Source: Curvibacter sp. GWA2_63_95 (GTDB lineage: Bacteria; Pseudomonadota; Gammaproteobacteria; Burkholderiales; Burkholderiaceae_C). From it: 64,000 nt of DNA. Both the position numbers and the translations under genes were made by a program. Below are positions 33,929 through 44,637 of the stretch, in pieces. Under the pieces are notes generated by a model. It had not been told where the DNA came from. It made no database searches and was given only the letters and a program-made list of their open reading frames with translations. The DNA lies in NCBI GenBank assembly GCA_001795455.1, contig MGPB01000037.1:37310-101309 (forward strand). The letters are read 5' to 3'. The stretch's first letter is position 1, and the number at the start of each line of letters is the position of its first letter.

Positions 33929-34531
33929 TCAGGCCGGCAGCGGTGCAGCCCACTCCAGCGGCCAGGTTCCTTGCAGGACGTTTTGCACCCAGAGGGCACC
34001 GGCCAAAGTTTTGGCGTCAGTCACCAAGCCTTGCTGACACCATTGCAAAAACTCGGCAGGGGTGGCCGTGAACACATCGAGAAATTCACCCTCGTCGAGC
34101 TTGCGCTCCCCCAGCTGCAAATCGCGGGCGAACCAGATGTCGATGAATTCGGTGGAGTAGGAAATGACAGGGTGCATGACCCCAGCTCGGGCCCAGGCGC
34201 CGGCAGAGTAGCCAGTCTCCTCCAGAAGCTCACGCTCAGCGCAGCGTTGCACGCTTTCACCCGCATCCAATTTGCCGGCCGGGAATTCGATCATCACGCG
34301 CCCAACGGGATAACGGTACTGGCGCTCCAGCACCAACTTGAGCTCACCGCTACCATCGTCCAACAACGGAATCACCATGACCGCGCCGGGGTGCACCACG
34401 TACTCGCGCGTCGCCTGCTGCCCATTGGGTAACAGCACCTGGTCGCGAAAGGCGTGGAGAAAATGTCCTTTGAGGATTTCCTCGCCAGACGTTTTGCGCT
34501 CAACGAGGTGTGTGTCGTCTTCCATGCCCAT
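33929..34531 (-). CDS. NUDIX hydrolase (ADP-ribose pyrophosphatase type)
   Basis: The product has 200 residues. The NUDIX box reads 'GKLDAGESVQRCAERELLEE' plus TGY, the GX5EX7REUXEE pattern, and 'ERQYRYPVGRVMIEFPAGKL' in front of it is typical of ADP-ribose/nucleoside diphosphate sugar pyrophosphatases. It lies 7 bases after the DUF2818 gene. MGMEDDTH is chosen as the start; MEDDTH two codons on is equally possible. Confidence 0.9.
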   Translation of the reverse strand: MGMEDDTHLVERKTSGEEILKGHFLHAFRDQVLLPNGQQATREYVVHPGAVMVIPLLDDGSGELKLVLERQYRYPVGRVMIEFPAGKLDAGESVQRCAERELLEETGYSAGAWARAGVMHPVISYSTEFIDIWFARDLQLGERKLDEGEFLDVFTATPAEFLQWCQQGLVTDAKTLAGALWVQNVLQGTWPLEWAAPLPA

Positions 34532-34538
34532 GCTTGGC

Positions 34539-34841
34539 TTACCCTGCCCGCTTGAGCAGGTAACGGTAGACAAAGCCCGGGAAGGCAAAGGTCACGAACA
34601 AGGCGAAGGTGATGGCGTAAAACTCCCAACCCTGCGGGCTGATCTGCCCTGCGCGATGCTCAAGCCCCATCCCAACGGCACCCGTCAAAGCGTAAAGGCA
34701 GAGCAATTCCAGTACGCGCCACCCCAGCGACTTCTCCGCTGCCAAGCGGTAAAAGCCCAACAGCCGCTCCGTGAAAAAAGGGAGATTGGCACAGACCAAG
34801 GCCAACACGACGACCAGTCCGGCCGCAAAAGAATTCATCAT
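34539..34841 (-). CDS. DUF2818 small membrane protein
   Basis: The product has 100 residues and three hydrophobic helices ('AAGLVVVLALVCANLPFFTE', 'LLCLYALTGAVGMGLE', 'ITFALFVTFAFPGFVYRYLL'). DUF2818 genes sit directly after nuoN in Burkholderiales and the product may be an accessory of complex I, but this is not proven. Confidence 0.87.
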   Translation of the reverse strand: MMNSFAAGLVVVLALVCANLPFFTERLLGFYRLAAEKSLGWRVLELLCLYALTGAVGMGLEHRAGQISPQGWEFYAITFALFVTFAFPGFVYRYLLKRAG

Positions 34842-34884
34842 CGTTAAGGCGTCAAGGCCATGCCGGAAGCAAGCGCAGCCGCGC

Positions 34885-36372
34885 TCAGCTGCCCAGCATT
34901 TGGCGCACAGAGTTGGCGCAAACAGCCATCAAACCACTGGGGAAGATACCCAGCAGCAACACCAGCCCGCCGTTGATGCACAGCACCACACGCACGTCGG
35001 CGGAGGCGGTGACGGTGGTGGCCGTAATGGGTTCGTCAAAGTACATGACCTTGATGAGTCGCAGGTAGTAGAAGGCGCCGATGAGCGACATCAACACTGC
35101 AAACACGGCAAGCGCCAAGTAGAAACTATCGCCCGACGCAATCAGGGCCTGCAGTACCGAGAGCTTGGCGTAGAAGCCCACCATGGGGGGAATACCGGCC
35201 AAAGAGAACAGGCAGATGGCCATGATGGCGGCATACAGCGGGCTGCGCTGGTTCAAACCGGCGAAGTCTGCGATTTCTTCGCTCTCGAAGCCATCGCGTG
35301 ACAGCAGCAAGATCACACCGAAGCTGGCCAAGGTGGTGAGAACATAACTCACCACATAGAACATGGCAGAGCTGTAGGCATTGGCACCGGAGGCGGTGTT
35401 GCCGTTGACCACGCCAGACATCAAGCCAAGCAACACAAAACCCATTTGCGAGATGGTGGAAAACGCAAGCATGCGCTTGATATTGGTCTGCGCAATGGCG
35501 GCCAGGTTGCCGATCAGCAGGGAGCCAATCGACAAGACCATCAGCATCTGCTGCCAGTCACCAGCCAGGGGCAACATGCCCTCGACCAACAGGCGCATGA
35601 CGATGGCAAAGGCCGCCAATTTGGGCGCACCACCAATCATCAGGGTCACGGCCGTAGGTGCACCTTGGTAAACGTCGGGAATCCACATGTGGAAAGGCAC
35701 CACACCCAGCTTGAACGCCAAGCCAGCCACCAAAAACACCAGACCAAACACCAGAACCATGTGGCGAATCTGACCCGAGGCGATGGCCTTGAACACTTCG
35801 TTCACATCCAGAGAACCGGTCGCGCCATACAGCATAGACATGCCGTACAGCAAGAAGCCCGAAGCCATGGCTCCCAGCACAAAGTACTTCATGGCGGCTT
35901 CGGTGGCGGCCACATGGTCGCGGCGCAGGGCCACCAGTGCGTAGCTGGACAGGGTCAGCAACTCCAGGCCCATGTAAATGACCAGGAAGTTGTTGCCAGA
36001 GATCATGACAAACATGCCCAGCAACGCAAAAATGCTCAGGGTGAACAGTTCACCACCGCGCAACATGTCGCGCTGGCTGGCGTAGGCGCGACCGTACACC
36101 AGCGTCACCATCACCGCCAAGGTCGCAAAACACTTGAGCCAATTGCCCATGGAGTCGCTGACCACCATGTTGCTGAAGGCATATTGCGTCGTGCCCGTGG
36201 AGGCATAGGAGGCCTGCAACAAGGCTACGGCTCCCAAGGTGAGCAAGGTCAGCACATGGGTCACACCCCGCAAAGGGGACTTCACGCGCAAATCAATCAG
36301 TGCAATGGCACACGCCATGACCAGCAGAATGAGCTCTGGCAGTACCGTGATCAAACTGAGTTTGTCTATCAT
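34885..36372 (-). CDS. nuoN: NADH-quinone oxidoreductase subunit N
   Basis: This 495-residue antiporter-like membrane subunit of complex I has about fourteen helices. Family features include '[18 protein letters not shown]', '[20 protein letters not shown]' with the proton-channel lysines, and '[15 protein letters not shown]'. It is the last nuo gene, 24 bases after nuoM. Confidence 0.96.
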   Translation of the reverse strand: MIDKLSLITVLPELILLVMACAIALIDLRVKSPLRGVTHVLTLLTLGAVALLQASYASTGTTQYAFSNMVVSDSMGNWLKCFATLAVMVTLVYGRAYASQRDMLRGGELFTLSIFALLGMFVMISGNNFLVIYMGLELLTLSSYALVALRRDHVAATEAAMKYFVLGAMASGFLLYGMSMLYGATGSLDVNEVFKAIASGQIRHMVLVFGLVFLVAGLAFKLGVVPFHMWIPDVYQGAPTAVTLMIGGAPKLAAFAIVMRLLVEGMLPLAGDWQQMLMVLSIGSLLIGNLAAIAQTNIKRMLAFSTISQMGFVLLGLMSGVVNGNTASGANAYSSAMFYVVSYVLTTLASFGVILLLSRDGFESEEIADFAGLNQRSPLYAAIMAICLFSLAGIPPMVGFYAKLSVLQALIASGDSFYLALAVFAVLMSLIGAFYYLRLIKVMYFDEPITATTVTASADVRVVLCINGGLVLLLGIFPSGLMAVCANSVRQMLGS

Positions 36373-36396
36373 CGTTCGTCTCGCAATTCAGTTAGA

Positions 36397-37872
36397 TCAG
36401 TTCAACTTGGACACGGCCACGTGCTTGAGCAACTCGGCCACAGAAACGTCCATCACATCGGTGAAAGGTTTGGGGTACAGACCCATCCAGAGCACCGCCA
36501 CTGCCAAAAGCGCCAGCATGAAAAACTCACGGGCATTGATATCGGACAGGCCTTTGACATCGTCATTGGTCACCGGACCCAAGTAAACGCGTTTAAACAT
36601 CCACAAGGTGTAGGCTGCCCCGAAGATCAAAGCACTGGAGGCGGCAAAACCGATCCAGAAATTAAACTTCACAGCGCCGAGGATCACCATCCATTCACCG
36701 ACAAAACCGGCAGTACCCGGCAAGCCGCAATTGGCCATGGCAAACAACAAGGCAAAGGCTGCAAACTTGGGCATGGTGTTGACCACCCCACCATAGCTGG
36801 CGATCTCACGCGAATGGACACGGTCATACAACACGCCAATCGACAGGAACATCGCACCCGACACAAAGCCGTGCGCAATCATCTGTACCAGACCACCGGA
36901 GACACCCAAGTCATTGAAGATAAAGAAGCCCAGTGTCACAAAACCCATGTGGGCAACCGAGGAGTAGGCCACGAGTTTCTTCATGTCCTGCTGCACCATC
37001 GCCACCAAACCCACGTAGACCACAGCGATCAAGGACAGGGCCACCATGAAGCCCCCCCATTCGTGTGCGGCATCAGGGGCAATCGGCATAGAGAAGCGCA
37101 GAAAACCGTAGGCACCGAGTTTCAGCATGATGGCGGCCAGCACCGCAGAGCCACCCGTAGGCGCTTCCACGTGCACATCGGGTAACCAGGTGTGCACAGG
37201 CCACATGGGCACCTTCACGGCAAATGCAGCAAAGAAGGCGAAGAACAGCAGCGTCTGCGCCGTGCTGCCCAAAGGCAGCGCGTGCCAAGTGGCCAGGTCA
37301 AAACTGCCGCCCGACTTGGTGTACAGGTAGATCAGGGCCACCAGCATCAGCAAAGAACCGAGCAAGGTGTAGAGGAAGAACTTGAACGCCGCGTAGATCT
37401 TGTTCGGGCCGCCCCAGATACCGATGATCAGGTACATCGGGATCAAGGTAGCTTCGAAGAACACATAGAACAACAGACCATCCAGTGCGGTGAACACACC
37501 GATCATGAGCCCGCTCAAGATCAGGAAAGCGCCCATGTACTGGTTAACGCGCTGGGTGATGGCCTCCCAGCCTGCAATGACCACCACCACAGTGATGAAC
37601 GCTGTGAGCGGGACAAACCAGAACGAGATGCCATCCACACCGAGGTGGTAGTTGACATTGAAACGGCTGATCCAGCCAGCCTTTTCCACAAACTGCATGG
37701 CAGCGGTAGTGGTGTCGAACTGGTCATACAAGGGCAAGGTCAGCAGGAAGCTGATCACCGCACCGACCAAAGCGATCCAGCGAACCACCTTGGCATGCTC
37801 GTCACGACCGACCGCCAGCAGCACCACGCCGAAAGCGATAGGGACCCAAATAGCGAGGCTCAACAAACCCAT
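36397..37872 (-). CDS. nuoM: NADH-quinone oxidoreductase subunit M
   Basis: This 491-residue antiporter-like subunit has 'FFEATLIPMYLIIGIWGGPN', 'KVPMWPVHTWLPDVHVEAPT' and 'VAYSSVAHMGFVTLGFFIF', the conserved NuoM signatures carrying the channel glutamate and lysines. It lies 12 bases after nuoL. Confidence 0.96.
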   Translation of the reverse strand: MGLLSLAIWVPIAFGVVLLAVGRDEHAKVVRWIALVGAVISFLLTLPLYDQFDTTTAAMQFVEKAGWISRFNVNYHLGVDGISFWFVPLTAFITVVVVIAGWEAITQRVNQYMGAFLILSGLMIGVFTALDGLLFYVFFEATLIPMYLIIGIWGGPNKIYAAFKFFLYTLLGSLLMLVALIYLYTKSGGSFDLATWHALPLGSTAQTLLFFAFFAAFAVKVPMWPVHTWLPDVHVEAPTGGSAVLAAIMLKLGAYGFLRFSMPIAPDAAHEWGGFMVALSLIAVVYVGLVAMVQQDMKKLVAYSSVAHMGFVTLGFFIFNDLGVSGGLVQMIAHGFVSGAMFLSIGVLYDRVHSREIASYGGVVNTMPKFAAFALLFAMANCGLPGTAGFVGEWMVILGAVKFNFWIGFAASSALIFGAAYTLWMFKRVYLGPVTNDDVKGLSDINAREFFMLALLAVAVLWMGLYPKPFTDVMDVSVAELLKHVAVSKLN

Positions 37873-37884
37873 ATTATTTTTCTC

Positions 37885-39900
37885 CTACTTGAGCCAAACG
37901 AAATACGTCATCAACACAAACACGCCGAGGATCATCACCAAGGCATAGTGGTAGAGATAACCGGACTGACCCTTGCGCACCACGGATGACACCCAAGCCA
38001 CCAGCTTCCAGGAGCCGTTGACAACCGTGCCATCAATCACAGCCTGGTCACCCACTTTCCAGAGTCCGGTACCCAGAGCGCGTGCACCGCGGGCCAAAAT
38101 ATTCTCGTTGATCCAGTCCAGGTAGTACTTGTTTTCCAGCAGATTGAACACGGGCATCACATTGCGCTTGATAGTCGCAGGCACAGCGGGGAACACCATG
38201 TACATCAGGTAAGACGTCACCACACCGGCGAGCGCCAACCAGAACGGTGCAGTGGAAAACGCGTGCATAGCCATCTGCTGAGGGCCATGGAAGATGCCGG
38301 CGAGCTCCGCCATCGCGCCATGCTTTTCAGCATTGACGAAAATCACGTCCTTGAAGAAATCCCCGAACAGCATGGGCTGGATCGTCAAGTAGCCGATCAA
38401 CACCGAAGGAATGGCCAACAGGACCAAAGGTACGGTCACCACCCAAGGCGACTCATGCGGATGGTGGTCATGCCCATGGTGACCGTGGTCATCGTGATGG
38501 TGTGCGTCAGGATTCTGGTCGAAACGCTCCTTGCCATGGAACACCAGGAAGTACATGCGGAAAGAATAGAACGCAGTCACAAACACACCCGCCAGCACAG
38601 CAAAGTTGGCAAAGCCAGCCGCGGGCAAGTGGCTGAAATGAACGGCTTCAATGATGCTGTCTTTGGAGTAAAAACCCGCAAACAAAGGGGTCCCGATTAG
38701 CGCCAACGAGCCCAGCAAGGAAGTAATCCAGGTAATGGGCATGTACTTGCGCAAGCCACCCATCCAGCGGATGTCCTGGTTGTGGTGCACGCCCATGATC
38801 ACCGATCCGGCGCCAAGGAACAGCAAGGCTTTGAAGAACGCGTGCGTCATGAGGTGAAACACCGCTACCGAGTAGGCGGATGCGCCCAGAGCGACGGTCA
38901 TGTAGCCCAACTGCGACAGGGTGGAATAGGCGACCACACGTTTGATGTCGTTCTGGATGATCCCCAGAAAACCCATGAACAAGGCCGTGATGGAACCGAT
39001 CACCAGGATGAAGTTCAGGGCCGTGTCGCTCAACTCAAACAACGGGGACATGCGAGCCACCATGAAGATGCCTGCAGTCACCATCGTTGCCGCGTGAATC
39101 AGGGCGGAGATTGGCGTAGGACCTTCCATGGAGTCTGGCAACCAGACATGCAAGGGAAACTGCGCCGACTTGCCCATGGCACCGACAAACAGGCAGATAC
39201 AAATCACAGTGACCAGCATCCACTCGGTGCCTGGAAAGCCCAGCTGGGCCAGCTCACCGGATTTGGCGAACACTTCGCCGTAGTTCAGGGTTCCTGCATA
39301 GGCCACGATCAGGCCGATACCCAAAATGAAGCCAAAGTCACCGACCCGGTTGACCAAGAACGCTTTCATGTTGGCAAAAATCGCCGTAGGTTTGTTGAAC
39401 CAAAAACCAATCAACAAGTAGGACACCAGGCCCACCGCCTCCCAACCGAAGAACAGCTGCAGCAGGTTGTTGCTCATGACCAGCATAAGCATGGAGAACG
39501 TAAACAAGGAGATGTAGGAGAAGAAGCGGTTGTAGCCTTCGTCCTCTTCCATATAACCGACCGTGTAAAGGTGCACCATCAACGAAACGAAGGTCACCAC
39601 ACACATCATCATGGCGGTCAGGCCGTCGACCAGAAAACCGACTTCCATCTTGAGCCCGCCCACCACCATCCAGGTGTAGAGGGTCTCGTTAAAGCGGGCA
39701 CCATCCAAGGCAACCGATTTGAGTGTCGCGGCGGACAGAACGAAAGCCACCAGCACACCCAGGATGGTTAGCGTGTGGCTCAGCTTGCGGCCGATCCAGT
39801 TGCCACCAAAGCGGGTGCCAAAAATACCGGCCAGCGCAGACCCCACCAAGGGGGCCAAGGGCACGGCCAACAACGTCGATGCAGAAAGGGTTTGACTCAT
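37885..39900 (-). CDS. nuoL: NADH-quinone oxidoreductase subunit L
   Basis: This 671-residue distal pump subunit has the long lateral helix at its C-terminus. Signatures are 'FFGWEAVGLVSYLLIGFWF', 'QFPLHVWLPDSMEGPTPISA' and 'VVAYSTLSQLGYMTVALG'. A very histidine-rich loop (DAHHHDDHGHHGHDHHPHES) lies between helices at about residues 460-480. It starts 5 bases after nuoK. Confidence 0.96.
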   Translation of the reverse strand: MSQTLSASTLLAVPLAPLVGSALAGIFGTRFGGNWIGRKLSHTLTILGVLVAFVLSAATLKSVALDGARFNETLYTWMVVGGLKMEVGFLVDGLTAMMMCVVTFVSLMVHLYTVGYMEEDEGYNRFFSYISLFTFSMLMLVMSNNLLQLFFGWEAVGLVSYLLIGFWFNKPTAIFANMKAFLVNRVGDFGFILGIGLIVAYAGTLNYGEVFAKSGELAQLGFPGTEWMLVTVICICLFVGAMGKSAQFPLHVWLPDSMEGPTPISALIHAATMVTAGIFMVARMSPLFELSDTALNFILVIGSITALFMGFLGIIQNDIKRVVAYSTLSQLGYMTVALGASAYSVAVFHLMTHAFFKALLFLGAGSVIMGVHHNQDIRWMGGLRKYMPITWITSLLGSLALIGTPLFAGFYSKDSIIEAVHFSHLPAAGFANFAVLAGVFVTAFYSFRMYFLVFHGKERFDQNPDAHHHDDHGHHGHDHHPHESPWVVTVPLVLLAIPSVLIGYLTIQPMLFGDFFKDVIFVNAEKHGAMAELAGIFHGPQQMAMHAFSTAPFWLALAGVVTSYLMYMVFPAVPATIKRNVMPVFNLLENKYYLDWINENILARGARALGTGLWKVGDQAVIDGTVVNGSWKLVAWVSSVVRKGQSGYLYHYALVMILGVFVLMTYFVWLK

Positions 39901-39905
39901 TGTGA

Positions 39906-40214
39906 TTAACCCTTGAGCGAATTGAGTTCGTCGACGCTGATGCTGTTCTTATTGCGGAACAAGAGCACCAAAATCGCCAGCCCGATAGCGGCCTCGGCGG
40001 CGGCCACCGTCATGATGAACAACACAAAGATTTGGCCATGCAAATCATTCAGGTAGTGCGAGAACGCCACGAAATTGGTGTTGACAGCGAGCAACATCAA
40101 CTCGATGGCCATGAGCAGCACAATCAGGTTGCGGCGGTTGAGAAAAATGCCCACCACCGACAGGGCAAACAGCATGGCGCCCAGAGACAAAAAGTGTCCT
40201 AAAGTCAAAGTCAT
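39906..40214 (-). CDS. nuoK: NADH-quinone oxidoreductase subunit K
   Basis: This 102-residue three-helix subunit has the conserved membrane glutamates in '[19 protein letters not shown]' and '[19 protein letters not shown]'. The start overlaps the nuoJ stop as ATGA. Confidence 0.96.
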   Translation of the reverse strand: MTLTLGHFLSLGAMLFALSVVGIFLNRRNLIVLLMAIELMLLAVNTNFVAFSHYLNDLHGQIFVLFIMTVAAAEAAIGLAILVLLFRNKNSISVDELNSLKG

Positions 40215-40855
40215 TGTTTTTTCTCCGCATCTGCTGGCTCAACGGCTACGGCCGGGGCCGCCTGGGTTGCGGCCATCTTCACCACGGTCATCCGGTCACG
40301 CGACTTCACGCGCACTTGGTCACCGGGGCTCACATATTTGCTGTCCTTGCGGGCACGCAGAGTCAGTGCAATGGCTGCAATCATGGCGACCAACAAAATC
40401 GCGGCAGCAACCTCCAAGGGAAGCAGGTACTGGGTGAAGAGCAACACACCAATCTCTTTGGTGTTAGACGAACCTGCAGCTGCCACCGCCGAAGAAGGGT
40501 CTTCCACAATACGGAAGCCCCCCATCAACACGGCGGCCATTTCCAACGCAATCACCACACCCACCAGCGCAGCAAGCGGGAAGTGTTTCCAAAAACCAAG
40601 GCGCAAATTTTCCACGTTCACGTCCATCATCATCACGACGAACAAGAACAACACCATCACCGCACCAACATAGACCAACACCAAGGCGATGGACAGGAAT
40701 TCCGCTTTCAACAACATCCAGATCAATGCCGCCTGGAAAAAGGTCAGCACCAGGTACAGGGCTGCATGCACCGGGTTGCGTGCGGTGATCACCCGGAATG
40801 CTGCGAACAACAGCACCGCCGAGAAGGCATAAAAAAGACCAGTCGTAACACTCAT
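40211..40855 (-). CDS. nuoJ: NADH-quinone oxidoreductase subunit J
   Basis: This 214-residue membrane subunit has five helices and the pi-bulge region '[20 protein letters not shown]', a conserved hinge of complex I. It has a C-terminal hydrophilic extension rich in Ala/Val. It starts 25 bases after nuoI. Confidence 0.95.
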   Translation of the reverse strand: MSVTTGLFYAFSAVLLFAAFRVITARNPVHAALYLVLTFFQAALIWMLLKAEFLSIALVLVYVGAVMVLFLFVVMMMDVNVENLRLGFWKHFPLAALVGVVIALEMAAVLMGGFRIVEDPSSAVAAAGSSNTKEIGVLLFTQYLLPLEVAAAILLVAMIAAIALTLRARKDSKYVSPGDQVRVKSRDRMTVVKMAATQAAPAVAVEPADAEKKQ

Positions 40856-40880
40856 GATTCAAACACTTTCTTGCGACAGA

Positions 40881-41402
40881 TCAGCGGTATTTGGCGTCTG
40901 CTTGCTTGTTGGCAGCGATCTCAGGCTCGTACCGATCGCCCACAGCCAGCAGCATCTCTTTGGTGAAATACAGATCCCCTCGTTTCTCCCCGTGGTATTC
41001 CAGAATATGGGTCTCCACAATCGAGTCAACAGGACAGCTTTCTTCGCAAAAGCCGCAGAAGATGCATTTGGTCAGATCAATGTCGTAGCGGGTGGTGCGA
41101 CGCGAGCCATCGTCACGCACGTCGGATTCAATGGTGATTGCCATCGCGGGGCACACTGCCTCACAAAGTTTGCAGGCAATGCAACGCTCTTCTCCGTTTT
41201 CATAACGGCGCAAGGCATGCAGACCGCGGAAACGTGGCGACAAGGGCGTTTTTTCCTCGGGAAACTGCACAGTCACTTTGCGGCGAAACAAATAGCGACC
41301 GGTCAGGGCCAGGCCCTTGAACAACTCCACCAGCAAAAAGCTGTAGAGAAAATCCTTGAGAGAAAAAGCGGAGGGCATACGGGCGACAGAAGGAGAAGAC
41401 AT
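40881..41402 (-). CDS. nuoI: NADH-quinone oxidoreductase subunit I
   Basis: This 173-residue peripheral-arm subunit carries two 4Fe-4S clusters (N6a, N6b) through [12 protein letters not shown] and [12 protein letters not shown]. The start MSSPSVARM lies 11 bases after nuoH; the longer track ORF reads into nuoH. Confidence 0.96.
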   Translation of the reverse strand: MSSPSVARMPSAFSLKDFLYSFLLVELFKGLALTGRYLFRRKVTVQFPEEKTPLSPRFRGLHALRRYENGEERCIACKLCEAVCPAMAITIESDVRDDGSRRTTRYDIDLTKCIFCGFCEESCPVDSIVETHILEYHGEKRGDLYFTKEMLLAVGDRYEPEIAANKQADAKYR

Positions 41403-41413
41403 GGACAGTTCCT

Positions 41414-42490
41414 TCACTTCCAGATGTTGAAGGAGGTTTGCATCCAGCCACCAATGACCAAGAGCCAGACCAGCGTCACGGGAATGAATACTTTCCACCC
41501 CAAACGCATGATCTGGTCATAACGGAAACGGGGGAATGTGGCACGCACCCAGATAAACAGACTCACTACGGCACAGGTCTTGATACCCAGCCAGATCCAG
41601 CCGGGAATGAAGTCCAACGCTGCCACGGGGGACAACCACCCACCCAAGAACATCAGCGATGCCAAGATGGAGATCAGCCACATATTGGCGTATTCCGCGA
41701 GGTAAAACATGGCGTAGGACATGCCGGAGTATTCGACCATGTGACCTGCCACGATTTCCGCTTCGCCTTCGACCACGTCAAAAGGATGACGGTTGGTCTC
41801 CGCCAATCCGGAAATGATGTAAACCACAAAAATAGGCAACAAAGGAAGCCAGTTCCAAGACAAGAAGCCCAATCCCATGGCAGCAAAGTCACCTTTGCCC
41901 TGCCCCATCACAATTTCCGACAGATTCATGCTGCCAGAAATCATGAGAACAATCACCAGGCAAAAACCCATCGCAATCTCGTAGCTCACCATCTGTGCAG
42001 AGGCACGCAGAGCACCGAGGAAGGCGTATTTGGAGTTGGACGCCCAACCGGCAATCACCACGCCATAAACTTCCATGGAGGTGATAGCCATCACGAACAG
42101 CAGGCCCGCGTTGATGTTGGCCAGCGCGACATCCGGACCAAAGGGAATAACAGCCCAAGCAGCCATGGCCGGCATGATGGTCAAGATAGGGCCAATAAAG
42201 AACAGACCTTTGCTGGCCTGCGTGGGGACCAGAATCTCTTTAGTGAGCAATTTCAAGGCATCTGCAATAGGCTGCAACAGCCCCCACGGTCCGACACGGT
42301 TAGGGCCGACCCGAACCTGCATCCAACCCAAGAACTTGCGCTCCCACAGCGTTAGGTAGGCCACGGCCCCCATCAGGGGCAACACCACCACCACAATTTT
42401 CAGCAAAGTCCAGATCACAGGCCACAGAAAGCTCGCCCACCACGATGCTGCGAGCAATCCCAATCCGGTGTTGTAAATCATGTCAATCAT
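41414..42490 (-). CDS. nuoH: NADH-quinone oxidoreductase subunit H
   Basis: This 358-residue membrane subunit forms part of the quinone site. It has '[20 protein letters not shown]' and '[20 protein letters not shown]', with the acidic residues of the quinone channel. The start overlaps the nuoG stop (ATGA). Confidence 0.96.
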   Translation of the reverse strand: MIDMIYNTGLGLLAASWWASFLWPVIWTLLKIVVVVLPLMGAVAYLTLWERKFLGWMQVRVGPNRVGPWGLLQPIADALKLLTKEILVPTQASKGLFFIGPILTIMPAMAAWAVIPFGPDVALANINAGLLFVMAITSMEVYGVVIAGWASNSKYAFLGALRASAQMVSYEIAMGFCLVIVLMISGSMNLSEIVMGQGKGDFAAMGLGFLSWNWLPLLPIFVVYIISGLAETNRHPFDVVEGEAEIVAGHMVEYSGMSYAMFYLAEYANMWLISILASLMFLGGWLSPVAALDFIPGWIWLGIKTCAVVSLFIWVRATFPRFRYDQIMRLGWKVFIPVTLVWLLVIGGWMQTSFNIWK

Positions 42491-44625
42491 GACAAAGCCT
42501 CTTCTCGCGCTTGGGCGTCTCGCTTCGCATCTGCAGTCAATTGGAGCGATGACGAACGGCGCACCAAACCGTCCAGTTGGTAGATGGATGCTGCAACGGG
42601 TTCCACCTCAGCAGCTTGCAAGTCGATCGCAAGTGCGCAGGCATTGCTCAGGCGAGCAGTTGGCACAAACCAAGCATCTCCCTGTTGCTCCAGGGTCAGG
42701 GCTTTGAGAACCTCTTGCGAAGACTCGCAGTCCACACCCGGCACATTCAGCAGATTGGCCATCACACGCAGTACTTTCCAAGCGGGACGGGCATCACCTG
42801 CAGGTTTGACGACCGCATGAAAGCTCTGCACGCGGCCTTCTGCATTCGCAAAACTACCGGAAGTCTCGGTGAACGGCGCAACAGGCAGAATCACATCGCT
42901 AATGTCGAGATTCGCCTTGAAAGGGCTCAATGTCACGACCATCTCTGCTTTGGACAGGCCTACCAGAGCATCACGCCCCAAGGCACTGTCAAATTCCGGT
43001 TCCGTGTTGAGCAACAGGGCAGCCTTCAACCCGCCAGACAGCATCTGCGCAGCGTTCAGGCCGGTGGTCTGAGGTGTGGCACCAACAAACTGGGCGCCCA
43101 CGGTGTTGGCCGCCTCGGTTAGATAGCCAGCCGTAGCACCCGTTTGCGCTGCAATCCAGTTGGCCAATGCCAGCAGACTGGAAGCTTTGGCGTGGTGCGC
43201 GGCAGCATTGCCCAACAGCACCGCCTTGCGCTCGCCGGAAAGCAGCGAGCGGGCAATGGCCTGGGCCACTGGCGTCGCAGTACCCGCGGCAGGTGCCGGC
43301 ACCGACTTCTCTGCAGCAATGGCGGCTGCAATATCTGCCAATGCTTGCACCCAAGTGGCCGCAGGGGCCAGGGCCCAGTGGGCCACTGGCAATGCCCAGT
43401 CAGAAGACTCCGACGCGACTGCACTCACCACACAACCCAGCTTGCTGGCCTGGCGAATACGCTGGGCAAACAGGGGATGGTCCTTGCGCAGATTGGAACC
43501 GACCACCAACACCCGCTGCAATTGCGACAGGGATGCGATGGATGTGCCCAAAGAGCGCACACCCTCTGCAGGCACGAACTCGCTGTTACGCAAGCGGTAG
43601 TCGATGTTGTCACTGCCCAGTCCACGAATCAGGGCACCCGCCAACTGCAACTCTTCGAGCGTGCTGTGGGGGCTGACCAATGCACCGATACTGGCTGCAC
43701 CATGGTTGGCCTTGATTTGTTTGAAGCCATTGGCCACATATTCCAGTGCCGTCTGCCAGTCCACGCTCTTCCACTCGCCGCCCTGTTTGAGCATGGGGGA
43801 AGTCAGGCGTTCTTCGCTGTTCAGCGCCTCATAGGAGAAACGGTCACGATCGGCAATCCAGCACTCGTTCACCGCGTCGTTTTCAAGCGGCACAACCCGC
43901 AGCACCTTGTGGTTTTTCACCTGAACAATCAGGTTGGCCCCCGTAGAGTCATGCGGACTGACGGACTTGCGACGTGACAGCTCCCACGTGCGGGCACTGT
44001 AGCGGAAAGGCTTGCTGGTCAAGGCACCGACGGGACAAATGTCGATCATGTTGCCCGACAACTCGGAATCCACCGTGTCACCAATAAAGGTTTCAATTTC
44101 GGCATGCTCACCGCGGTGCGACATGCCCAATTCCATGACGCCCGCGACTTCCTGACCAAAGCGGACACAACGGGTGCAATGGATGCAGCGGCTCATTTCC
44201 TGCATGGAAATCAACGGCCCCACATCCTTGACGGGTACCACACGCTTTTCTTCTTCGTAGCGCGAGGAAGATCCACCGTACCCCACGGCCAAGTCCTGGA
44301 GCTGGCATTCGCCGCCCTGATCGCAAATGGGGCAATCCAGCGGGTGGTTGATCAACAGGAATTCCATGACCGACTTCTGGGCCTTGATGGCCTTGTCGCT
44401 CTTGGTGCGCACAATCATGCCCTGGGTCACCGGTGTGGCACAGGCAGGCATGGGCTTGGGCATTTTCTCCACGTCCACCAGACACATGCGGCAATTGGCT
44501 GCAATGCTCAACTTCTTGTGGTAACAGAAGTGGGGAATGTAGGTGCCCGCCTTGTCGGCTGCATGCATCACCATGCTGCCTTCGGCGATCTCTACTTTCT
44601 TGCCGTCGAGTTCGATTTCAATCAT
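42487..44625 (-). CDS. nuoG: NADH-quinone oxidoreductase subunit G
   Basis: This 712-residue iron-sulfur subunit has an N-terminal 2Fe-2S ferredoxin domain with '[20 protein letters not shown]', then '[16 protein letters not shown]' and '[17 protein letters not shown]' for clusters N4/N5, followed by a molybdopterin-oxidoreductase-like domain without cofactor. The chain is on the short side compared with enterobacterial NuoG (about 900 residues) but normal in type for betaproteobacteria. It lies 12 bases after nuoF. Confidence 0.95.
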   Translation of the reverse strand: MIEIELDGKKVEIAEGSMVMHAADKAGTYIPHFCYHKKLSIAANCRMCLVDVEKMPKPMPACATPVTQGMIVRTKSDKAIKAQKSVMEFLLINHPLDCPICDQGGECQLQDLAVGYGGSSSRYEEEKRVVPVKDVGPLISMQEMSRCIHCTRCVRFGQEVAGVMELGMSHRGEHAEIETFIGDTVDSELSGNMIDICPVGALTSKPFRYSARTWELSRRKSVSPHDSTGANLIVQVKNHKVLRVVPLENDAVNECWIADRDRFSYEALNSEERLTSPMLKQGGEWKSVDWQTALEYVANGFKQIKANHGAASIGALVSPHSTLEELQLAGALIRGLGSDNIDYRLRNSEFVPAEGVRSLGTSIASLSQLQRVLVVGSNLRKDHPLFAQRIRQASKLGCVVSAVASESSDWALPVAHWALAPAATWVQALADIAAAIAAEKSVPAPAAGTATPVAQAIARSLLSGERKAVLLGNAAAHHAKASSLLALANWIAAQTGATAGYLTEAANTVGAQFVGATPQTTGLNAAQMLSGGLKAALLLNTEPEFDSALGRDALVGLSKAEMVVTLSPFKANLDISDVILPVAPFTETSGSFANAEGRVQSFHAVVKPAGDARPAWKVLRVMANLLNVPGVDCESSQEVLKALTLEQQGDAWFVPTARLSNACALAIDLQAAEVEPVAASIYQLDGLVRRSSSLQLTADAKRDAQAREEALS

Positions 44626-44637
44626 CTTGTGACTCGC

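Noticed and set aside
35446-37185. 579-residue plus-strand ORF in the nuo region
   Set aside because: It is antisense to nuoN/nuoM and strongly His/Gln-rich, typical of shadow frames.
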